Positions 1 to 5,193 of a DNA stretch of 6,262 bases are shown here, piece after piece. This DNA is from an uncultured Bacteroides sp. (GTDB lineage Bacteria > Bacteroidota > Bacteroidia > Bacteroidales > Bacteroidaceae): positions 1 through 6,262 of the forward strand of contig CABROZ010000120.1 in NCBI GenBank assembly GCA_902472795.1, written 5' to 3'. The notes beneath the pieces were generated by a model. That model searched no databases, had not been told where the DNA came from, and saw nothing but the letters and a program-made list of their open reading frames with translations. Position numbers and translations under genes: made by a program. The stretch's first letter is position 1. Every line of letters starts with the position of its first letter.

Positions 1-580
1 CAACAACCCCAGCGTCCAATACTCTGTAAGTATTTAACCCTGAGATAGTCTGCACATTAGCACCCTTCACATTACGAGCCGACAAATATACGTTTTTATT
101 TGCTTCTGGTAAAATCACAAGCAGCTTTTTGTCAGAAACTTTAAGATTTTTTGTCATTGCAACAAAATCTTTAGTCTTCGGAGCTTCAAAAGAGAAGTCT
201 TCTACTACTACAACTGCGTTGTTCTGAGCCTTGTATGACAAAGCTGACTTACGAGCCAGAGCCTTTACTTTTTTGTTTAATTTGAAGTAGTAATCTCTCG
301 GTTTCGGACCGAATACGCGTCCACCACCAACAAGTACCGGTGAGTTCATGTCACCACGACGTGCACCACCACCACCTTTCTGGCGACCGATTTTACGAGT
401 AGAACCACTGATTTCGCTTCTTTCCTTTGACTTGTGTGTACCCTGACGCTGGTTAGCCATAAACTGTTTAACATCCAAGTAGATAGCGTGGTCGTTGGGC
501 TCAATTCCGAAGATAGACTCGTTTAACGTAATCTTTCTCCCAGTGTCTTCACCTTTAATGTTATATACGTTAACTTCCAT
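1..580 (-). CDS. rplD: 50S ribosomal protein L4 (uL4), 3' end cut by window edge
   Basis: This is uL4, an early-assembling 50S protein that binds 23S rRNA and sends a long loop into the peptide exit tunnel. The frame is open from an ATG at 580-578 to the left edge, giving 193 codons and no stop. The family is usually a little over 200 residues, so only the last few C-terminal residues should be missing. Residues 45-78 form the basic, glycine-rich tunnel loop (RKIGRQKGGGGARRGD at 62-77). They are followed by GGGRVFGPKPRDY (85-97) and the helix KLNKKVKALARKSALS (100-115), all typical of L4. The start overlaps the rplC stop by one base (TAATG), which implies translational coupling. In E. coli L4 also represses its own S10 operon; whether that happens here cannot be told from this sequence. 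The identification is firm, and only the end is unseen. Confidence 0.96.
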   Translation of the reverse strand, partial: MEVNVYNIKGEDTGRKITLNESIFGIEPNDHAIYLDVKQFMANQRQGTHKSKERSEISGSTRKIGRQKGGGGARRGDMNSPVLVGGGRVFGPKPRDYYFKLNKKVKALARKSALSYKAQNNAVVVVEDFSFEAPKTKDFVAMTKNLKVSDKKLLVILPEANKNVYLSARNVKGANVQTISGLNTYRVLDAGVV

Positions 581-1197
581 TATTTCTCAATTATTACGAT
601 TGAACCTTTGCAACCAGGAACAGATCCCTTAATCAAAAGAAGATTGTGCTCCGCGATTACCTTTAATACCTGCAGGTTTTGAACAGTTACTCTGTCGCCA
701 CCAAGCTGTCCGCCCATGCGCATACCTTTGAATACTTTTGCTGGGTAAGAACAAGCACCGATAGAACCCGGCTTACGGGCACGGTTGTGCTGGCCGTGAG
801 TAGTCTGACCTACACCACCAAATCCGTGACGCTTAACAACGCCCTGGAAGCCTTTACCTTTGGAAGTACCAACTACATCTACAAAATCAGCATCGTTGAA
901 CAGCTCTACAGTTACAGTATCACCCAGATTCAACTCTGTTGCAAATTCTTTGAACTCGGCCAAGTGTTTCTTGGGTGTTACTCCGGCTTTCTTAAAGTGA
1001 CCCATCAAAGGCTTTGTAGTATGCTTTTCCTTCTTGTCCTGGAAGCCCAGCTGAACAGCTGCATAGCCGTCCTTTTCTACAGTCTTCACTTGAGTAACAA
1101 CACAAGGACCTGCTTCGATAACAGTGCATGGCACGTTCTTGCCCTCGGCACTGAAAACGGATGTCATTCCGATTTTTTTTCCTAATAATCCTGGCAT
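580..1197 (-). CDS. rplC: 50S ribosomal protein L3 (uL3)
   Basis: This is uL3, one of the two assembly-initiator proteins of the 50S subunit; its central extension reaches towards the peptidyl transferase centre. The 205-residue length is normal for bacteria. The start MPGLLGKKIGMTSVF is the family N-terminus. GKGFQGVVKRHGF (114-126), the RARKPGSIG stretch (139-147) and PAKVFKGMRMGGQLG (152-166) form the conserved loop near the catalytic centre. After SIG the chain reads ACSYPAKVF, so it does not show the SIGQNQ sequence that carries the methylated glutamine (Q150) of E. coli L3; many bacteria likewise lack it. The gene starts 24 nt after rpsJ, with only a weak AGAG upstream of the ATG and no clear Shine-Dalgarno site. 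It ends in TAA, whose last base is the first base of the rplD ATG. Confidence 0.98.
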   Translation of the reverse strand: MPGLLGKKIGMTSVFSAEGKNVPCTVIEAGPCVVTQVKTVEKDGYAAVQLGFQDKKEKHTTKPLMGHFKKAGVTPKKHLAEFKEFATELNLGDTVTVELFNDADFVDVVGTSKGKGFQGVVKRHGFGGVGQTTHGQHNRARKPGSIGACSYPAKVFKGMRMGGQLGGDRVTVQNLQVLKVIAEHNLLLIKGSVPGCKGSIVIIEK

Positions 1198-1221
1198 TTC
1201 TCTAAATTTTTAATACTTAAC

Positions 1222-1527
1222 TTACACTTTGATTTCTACTTCCACACCGCTCGGCAACTCCAGCTTCATCAGAGCATCTACGGTCTTAGCTGTTGAGCTA
1301 TAGATGTCGATCAGTCTCTTATAAGAAGAGAGTTCGAATTGTTCACGCGACTTCTTGTTTACGAAAGTCGAACGGTTTACAGTAAAGATGCGCTTGTGAG
1401 TAGGCAGAGGTATCGGACCGCTGACAATGGCACCTGTAGTCTTCACTGTTCTTACAATCTTTTCAGCTGACTTGTCAACCAGATTGTGGTCGTAAGATTT
1501 CAGTTTGATTCTAATTTTTTGACTCAT
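1222..1527 (-). CDS. rpsJ: 30S ribosomal protein S10 (uS10, NusE)
   Basis: This is uS10, a 30S head protein that also serves as the transcription antitermination factor NusE, contacting NusB and NusG. The 101-residue length is normal. GAIVSGPIPLPT (32-43) and VNRSTFVNKKSREQFE (50-65) are the family signature, followed by KRLIDIYSSTAKTVDALMKLELPSGVEVEI (70-99). V56 and its neighbours correspond to the loop around E. coli V57, where tetracycline-class resistance changes have been described; the valine is retained. The usual THxR segment before LIDI is SSYKR here, with tyrosine at residue 69 where many bacteria have histidine. I take this as a lineage feature rather than damage. In this window the gene opens the S10 part of the operon, 93 nt after fusA and just past a terminator-like hairpin. 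The region before its ATG is A/T-rich, with no Shine-Dalgarno site and no recognisable promoter. Confidence 0.98.
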   Translation of the reverse strand: MSQKIRIKLKSYDHNLVDKSAEKIVRTVKTTGAIVSGPIPLPTHKRIFTVNRSTFVNKKSREQFELSSYKRLIDIYSSTAKTVDALMKLELPSGVEVEIKV

Positions 1528-1558
1528 TACTTTTATTATTAAATGGATTGTTTAAAAG

Positions 1559-1602
1559 AGAGTCCCGCAGGTTAAGAGTCATTCGCTAACCTGCGGTTCT
1601 CT
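1559..1602 (-). terminator. Hairpin with short U tract between fusA and rpsJ (terminator or attenuator candidate)
   Basis: CCGCAGGTTA at 1565-1574 and TAACCTGCGG at 1587-1596 are a perfect 10-bp inverted repeat around a 12-nt loop. Outside it, a 2x2 internal loop is followed by four more pairs (1559-1562 with 1599-1602). Read on the minus strand, the GC-rich base of the stem is followed two bases later by CTCTTTTAAAC, a short and interrupted U tract. It begins 19 nt after the fusA stop codon. No Bacteroides-type promoter (TAnnTTTG) is visible between it and rpsJ, so full termination would silence the S10 part of the cluster. Partial termination or an mRNA processing site is more plausible. 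The structure is seen in the sequence; its function is inferred. Confidence 0.6.
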
Positions 1603-1620
1603 GATTTATTATTGTTTTCT

Positions 1621-3738
1621 TTAAATCAGGTCAACACGTCCCTTCACTTCTTCCAACACTGCCTTGGCAATAGAGCTGGAAACCTGTGCGTGATGATCGT
1701 ACGTCATAGACGAAGTCGCACGACCGGAAGTAATGGTACGCAAAGCTGTTACATAACCGAACATCTCGGCCAGCGGAACCATAGCCTTCACGATACGGGC
1801 GCCCGAACGGCTGGATTCCATGCCTTCTACCTGACCACGACGTTTGTTCAAGTCACCGATTACATCACCCATGTTTTCTTCGGGAGTTACAACCTCCAGC
1901 TTCATGATGGGTTCCATCAGCACGGGACCGGCCTTAGAACATGCGTTCTTGTAAGCCTGGATGGCACAGATTTCGAATGACAGCTGGTCAGAGTCAACCG
2001 GGTGGAAAGAACCGTCGAGCAAAGTAACCTTCAGGCTGTCCATCGGGAATCCTGCCAACACACCGTTCTTCATGGCTGTCTGGAAGCCCTTCTGAACAGA
2101 AGGAATGAATTCCTTAGGAATGTTACCACCGGTTACTTCGTTGATAAACTGCAGACCGCCTTCCTTGAAGTCCTCGTCAACCGGACCAACGTTAACGATG
2201 ATATCGGCAAACTTACCACGACCACCGGACTGTTTCTTGTAAACCTCGCGGAGGTTAACAGTCTTCGTGATGGCTTCCTTGTAGTTAACCTGAGGCTTAC
2301 CCTGGTTACATTCAACCTTGAACTCACGTTTCAGACGGTCGATGATGATATCCAAGTGAAGCTCACCCATACCGGAGATAACTGTCTGACCGGTCTGTTC
2401 GTCGGTACGAACGGTAAATGTCGGGTCTTCTTCAGCCAGCTTGGCCAAACCGTTGGACAGCTTATCCATATCCTTCTGAGTCTTAGGCTCAACAGCGATA
2501 CCGATAACCGGTTCGGGGAAGTCCATAGACTCGAGTACGATCGGTGCATCCTCGTCGCAGAGGGTATCACCCGTACGGATATCCTTGAAACCTACACCTG
2601 CACCGATATCACCGGCAGAAATCACATCCACAGGATTCTGCTTGTTCGAGTGCATCTGGAACAGACGTGATACACGTTCTTTCTTTCCAGAACGGCTGTT
2701 GTAGATATAAGAACCGGCTTCTACCTTACCTGAATAAACACGGAAGAATGTCAGACGACCTACATAGGGGTCAGTAGCGATCTTGAATGCCAAAGCAGCA
2801 GTCTTTTCGTCTTCATCCGGCTTACGGTCTTCTTCAGCACCTGTGTTCGGATTGGTACCAACGATGTTGGGAGTATCCAGAGGTGAAGGCAGGAAAGCAC
2901 ATACATAGTCGAGCAAGGTTTGTACACCTTTGTTTTTGAATGAAGAGCCGCACAACATAGGAACGACTTCCATCTTCAGCGTTGCAGCACGCAAAGCACG
3001 AAGAATCTCTTCCTCAGTGATAGTTGAAGGATCATCAAAATACTTCTCCATCAGAGCGTCGTCATATTCGGCTACGGTTTCAAGCATCTTGCCTCTCCAC
3101 TCTTCGGCTTCAGCCTGAAGGTTGGCAGGAATATCCTCTACATCATAGTCCGCGCCCATGGTTTCGTCATGCCACAGGATAGCCTTCATCTTAATCAGAT
3201 CGACAACGCCTTTGAAGTTTTCTTCAGCACCGATAGGAATTACGACTGCACAAGGATGAGCACCCAGAATTTCCTTCATCTGGCGGAGTACTTCAAAGAA
3301 GTCGGCACCGGAACGGTCCATTTTGTTTACATAACCGATACGCGGTACGTTGTATTTGTCAGCCTGACGCCATACAGTTTCCGACTGAGGTTCAACACCA
3401 CCTACAGCACAGTATGTAGCCACGGCACCATCGAGCACACGCAACGAACGCTCTACTTCAGCCGTAAAGTCAACGTGTCCCGGAGTGTCAATCAGGTTGA
3501 TTTTATATTTATGACCTGCATAATTCCAGTAAGTCGTAGTAGCAGCAGATGTAATAGTGATACCACGCTCCTGCTCCTGCTCCATCCAGTCCATCGTAGC
3601 AGCACCGTCATGCACTTCACCAATCTTGTGCGTCAAGCCCGTATAGTACAGGATACGTTCAGAAGTTGTAGTCTTACCGGCATCGATGTGAGCCATGATA
3701 CCGATATTACGTGTCAAATGTAAATCATGTTTTGCCAT
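1621..3738 (-). CDS. fusA: Translation elongation factor G (EF-G)
   Basis: This is EF-G, the cytosolic GTPase that drives mRNA-tRNA translocation and, with ribosome recycling factor, splits post-termination ribosomes. The 705-residue length is typical. All G motifs are intact: P-loop AHIDAGKT (16-23), switch I RGITIT (58-63), DTPGH (84-88), NKMD (138-141) and a G5 motif CGSS (263-266). Domain II (about 315-400) is followed by domain III (about 405-480, with GMGELHLDIIIDRLK at 456-470). Domain IV (about 482-600) carries the tip motif LLDGSFHPVDS (573-583), whose histidine faces the decoding centre. Domain V starts near EPIMKLEVVTPE (609-620). Intact catalytic motifs and the str-operon position mark it as the canonical EF-G rather than a divergent paralogue. 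It begins 49 nt after rpsG, preceded by AAAGGA five bases from the ATG, an unusually good Shine-Dalgarno match for this lineage. No tuf gene follows. Confidence 0.99.
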   Translation of the reverse strand: MAKHDLHLTRNIGIMAHIDAGKTTTSERILYYTGLTHKIGEVHDGAATMDWMEQEQERGITITSAATTTYWNYAGHKYKINLIDTPGHVDFTAEVERSLRVLDGAVATYCAVGGVEPQSETVWRQADKYNVPRIGYVNKMDRSGADFFEVLRQMKEILGAHPCAVVIPIGAEENFKGVVDLIKMKAILWHDETMGADYDVEDIPANLQAEAEEWRGKMLETVAEYDDALMEKYFDDPSTITEEEILRALRAATLKMEVVPMLCGSSFKNKGVQTLLDYVCAFLPSPLDTPNIVGTNPNTGAEEDRKPDEDEKTAALAFKIATDPYVGRLTFFRVYSGKVEAGSYIYNSRSGKKERVSRLFQMHSNKQNPVDVISAGDIGAGVGFKDIRTGDTLCDEDAPIVLESMDFPEPVIGIAVEPKTQKDMDKLSNGLAKLAEEDPTFTVRTDEQTGQTVISGMGELHLDIIIDRLKREFKVECNQGKPQVNYKEAITKTVNLREVYKKQSGGRGKFADIIVNVGPVDEDFKEGGLQFINEVTGGNIPKEFIPSVQKGFQTAMKNGVLAGFPMDSLKVTLLDGSFHPVDSDQLSFEICAIQAYKNACSKAGPVLMEPIMKLEVVTPEENMGDVIGDLNKRRGQVEGMESSRSGARIVKAMVPLAEMFGYVTALRTITSGRATSSMTYDHHAQVSSSIAKAVLEEVKGRVDLI

Positions 3739-3743
3739 TATAG

Positions 3744-3749
3744 TCCTTT
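3744..3749 (-). promoter_or_regulatory. Shine-Dalgarno-like site before fusA
   Basis: On the minus strand AAAGGA lies five bases (CTATA) upstream of the fusA ATG. It would pair with the UCCUUU at the 3' end of 16S rRNA at a normal spacing. The rpsL, rpsG, rpsJ and eno starts in this window have no comparable purine block. Ribosomes of this phylum generally ignore such sites, so the functional value is uncertain. Confidence 0.45.
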
Positions 3750-3787
3750 TCTTTAATGAGTTTCTATTATCAGAAGTGGGAGTTTAT

Positions 3788-4264
3788 TTAGAAGCGGAAG
3801 TGAGCAAAAGCACGGTTAGCCTCGGCCATTCTGTGCATATCCTCTTTACGCTTGAAAGCGCCACCTTGTTCATTATAAGCATCCATAATCTCAGCAGCCA
3901 GCTTGTCGGCCATTGATTTGCCACCGCGCTTGCGTGCAAAGATGATTAAGTTCTTCATTGAAATAGACTCCTTACGGTCGGGACGAATTTCGGTAGGAAC
4001 CTGGAAAGTAGCACCACCTACACGGCGTGATTTTACCTCAACTTGAGGAGTTACGTTGTCCAAAGCCTTTTTCCAAATTTCAAGAGCAGACTTTTCTTCA
4101 TTCTGCATCTTGTTCTTCACTGTCTCCAAAGCTGCATAGAAAATTTCGTAAGATGTATTCTTCTTACCATCATACATCAGGTGGTTAACGAACTTGGAAA
4201 CTTTCACATCATTAAAAACGGGATCCGGGAGGATAACACGTTTTTTTGGTTTTGCTTTTCTCAT
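3788..4264 (-). CDS. rpsG: 30S ribosomal protein S7 (uS7)
   Basis: This is uS7, which nucleates assembly of the 30S head, binds the 3' domain of 16S rRNA and lies near the E-site tRNA and mRNA exit. I start it at the ATG at 4264, giving 158 residues beginning MRKAKPKKR, the usual S7 N-terminus. The frame stays open upstream to a GTG at 4327, but those 21 residues resemble no part of S7. Family features are PDPVFND (13-19), KFVNHLMYDGKK (24-35), VEVKSRRVGGATFQVPTEIRP (75-95), and the C-terminal KRKEDMHRMAEANRAFAHFRF (138-158). The gene is 155 nt downstream of rpsL and 49 nt upstream of fusA. In E. coli S7 represses translation of its own part of the str mRNA by binding the rpsL-rpsG spacer. 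The long spacer here leaves room for such a site, but none can be confirmed by eye. Confidence 0.98.
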   Translation of the reverse strand: MRKAKPKKRVILPDPVFNDVKVSKFVNHLMYDGKKNTSYEIFYAALETVKNKMQNEEKSALEIWKKALDNVTPQVEVKSRRVGGATFQVPTEIRPDRKESISMKNLIIFARKRGGKSMADKLAAEIMDAYNEQGGAFKRKEDMHRMAEANRAFAHFRF

Positions 4265-4419
4265 TTGTCTGAAAGAATAATGTTTTCGTTTTTGGCTGTT
4301 TACTTCTGTCGTCTTCAACTCCCCCACCGGAGAATTTACTCAACCTTTAGCATTTCCAACAAACTAAAACGTAAGTTATTACTTTAATTGTCAATGTTCT
4401 GCGCGCTCGTTCTGCTTAT
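4265..4419 (-). other. Long rpsL-rpsG spacer, possible regulatory leader for rpsG
   Basis: This 155-nt gap is the longest spacer in the operon. I see no complete Bacteroides promoter. The best partial match on the minus strand is TTAGTTTG near 4360-4375, which lacks the TA dinucleotide and has an upstream TTG at the wrong distance (about 24 bases). Structure is limited to short stems: CTCC/GGAG at 4319-4322 and 4329-4332 around six bases, and a four-pair GTAA/TTAC element near 4371-4382. It is where S7 autoregulation acts in E. coli, so a comparable role is possible, but nothing here demonstrates it. Confidence 0.3.
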
Positions 4420-4821
4420 TTATTTCTTCTTAGCGGGAGCTGCCTGTCCTGGTTTCGGGCGCTTTGCACCATACTTGGAACGACGTTGTGTACGGCCTGC
4501 TACACCGGCAGTATCCAATGTACCGCGAACAATGTGGTAACGTACACCCGGAAGGTCCTTCACACGACCACCACGTACCAGTACGATGGAGTGTTCCTGC
4601 AAGTTGTGTCCTTCACCCGGGATGTAAGAGTTCACCTCTTTACCATTGGTCAAACGTACACGAGCTACTTTACGCATAGCTGAATTCGGCTTCTTCGGAG
4701 TGGTTGTATACACTCTCACGCAAACGCCACGTCTTTGAGGACAAGAGTCCAAGGCTGGAGACTTTGATTTCTCCACCAGCACTTCGCGTCCTTTTCTTAC
4801 TAATTGCTGAATTGTAGGCAT
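4420..4821 (-). CDS. rpsL: 30S ribosomal protein S12 (uS12)
   Basis: This is uS12, a 30S protein at the decoding centre that monitors codon-anticodon pairing and contacts EF-Tu and EF-G. It has 133 residues, slightly longer than the E. coli protein because of a lysine- and alanine-rich tail (KPGQAAPAKKK, 123-133), common in this phylum. Signature stretches are PQRRGVCVRVYTTTPKKPNSAMRK (28-51), SYIPGEGHNLQEHS (65-78) and RGGRVKDLPGVRYH (83-96). The classical streptomycin positions are wild type: K43 in TPKKPNSA and K88 in GRVKDLPG. D89, the residue methylthiolated by RimO in E. coli, is present. It is the first gene of the minus-strand operon, with a Bacteroides-type promoter about 55-60 nt upstream and an A/T-rich 5' leader lacking a Shine-Dalgarno site. 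Confidence 0.98.
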   Translation of the reverse strand: MPTIQQLVRKGREVLVEKSKSPALDSCPQRRGVCVRVYTTTPKKPNSAMRKVARVRLTNGKEVNSYIPGEGHNLQEHSIVLVRGGRVKDLPGVRYHIVRGTLDTAGVAGRTQRRSKYGAKRPKPGQAAPAKKK

Positions 4822-4884
4822 TTTAATTGTTTTTAGTTATATATTATTGTTATATTAATTCTGAAACTATACACTTTTGGGCTG

Positions 4885-4915
4885 CAAAGATACTAATAAC
4901 TTTTGAATAATCAAT
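4885..4915 (-). promoter_or_regulatory. Bacteroides-type -33/-7 promoter for the rpsL operon
   Basis: On the minus strand ATTG (4915-4912) is followed after 19 bases by TATCTTTG (4892-4885). This matches the Bacteroides consensus TTTG, 19-21 bases, TAnnTTTG, with only the first T of the -33 box differing. Transcription would begin near 4877-4882, giving a 5' leader of roughly 55-60 nt that is very A/T-rich and free of stable stems, as expected for highly translated genes in this phylum. It is the only convincing promoter I find for the minus-strand cluster within the window. Confidence 0.8.
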
Positions 4916-5093
4916 GCACTACATACAATTATTTATTTTTAACGCTTTATTTTTCACCTCTGTTACACGTTTCACCCCATCGGACCAACCTCCTGAAAGA
5001 CAAACGAGTGCATGGCTGCCAGGCCGGCAACCGGCAAACGCGAAGCGAGACGACCGAACATTACCGCTCCTACGACCGTTATACAAGAAAATC

Positions 5094-5159
5094 AAGTTCC
5101 GGATTTGCTCCATTGGGACAATCGACGAAGCCTAAAAAAGGATATTCAAGCCGGAACTT
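5094..5159 (+). repeat. 9-bp inverted repeat in the eno leader
   Basis: AAGTTCCGG (5094-5102) and CCGGAACTT (5151-5159) are perfect reverse complements enclosing 48 nt and ending 34 nt before the eno ATG. The enclosed segment contains a small ATTG-GGA-CAAT hairpin (5112-5122) and CCT-AAAAA-AGG (5131-5141). In an eno transcript this could fold as one closed domain. A 9-bp match in an intergenic region of this size is not rare enough to exclude chance. Confidence 0.4.
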
Positions 5160-5193
5160 AAATTGTAGAACAAACCCCTAAAAACAAAGACGT

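Larger units (their letters stand above)
4822..5193. other. Divergent intergenic region between rpsL and eno
   Basis: This 372-bp region separates rpsL from eno. The part near rpsL (to about 4970) is roughly 30 percent GC and contains the rpsL promoter. Positions 4971-5040 rise to about 60 percent GC and contain GCCGG-CAA-CCGGC (5023-5035). GC then falls to the mid-40s. Short open frames cross it on both strands (for example an ATG at 4914 giving 73 codons), but none resembles a known family and they overlap one another, so I treat them as chance. A 7-bp direct repeat ACTTTTG occurs at 4873-4879 and 4899-4905, and ACGACCG at 5050-5056 and 5072-5078. No strong eno promoter was found. Confidence 0.6.

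Noticed and set aside
679..1185. 168-codon plus-strand ORF opposite rplC
   Set aside because: It is antisense to the conserved L3 gene, with no recognisable domain and no promoter.
1612..3723. Long plus-strand open frames antisense to fusA (for example 2002-2670 and 3169-3723)
   Set aside because: They lie wholly opposite a highly conserved EF-G gene and their translations look like no protein family. They are by-products of the codon usage of fusA.
4265..4327. N-terminal extension of S7 starting at a GTG at 4327, giving 179 residues
   Set aside because: The extra 21 residues match nothing in S7, whereas the ATG at 4264 yields the standard MRKAKPKKR start and 158 residues.
4838..4860. A/T-only repeats (TTATAT copies) in the rpsL 5' leader
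   Set aside because: Low-complexity A/T sequence is expected in Bacteroides translation-start regions, and no stable structure forms.
5023..5035. GCCGG-CAA-CCGGC as a terminator or operator
   Set aside because: The stem is only five pairs, has no following T tract in either direction, and lies between divergent genes where no terminator is needed.
4914..5135. 73-codon plus-strand ORF (ATG at 4914) with a hydrophobic N-terminus, upstream of eno
   Set aside because: The hydrophobic part simply translates AT-rich DNA, the rest is arginine-rich with no recognisable family, and overlapping frames on both strands are equally open. Not supported as a gene.
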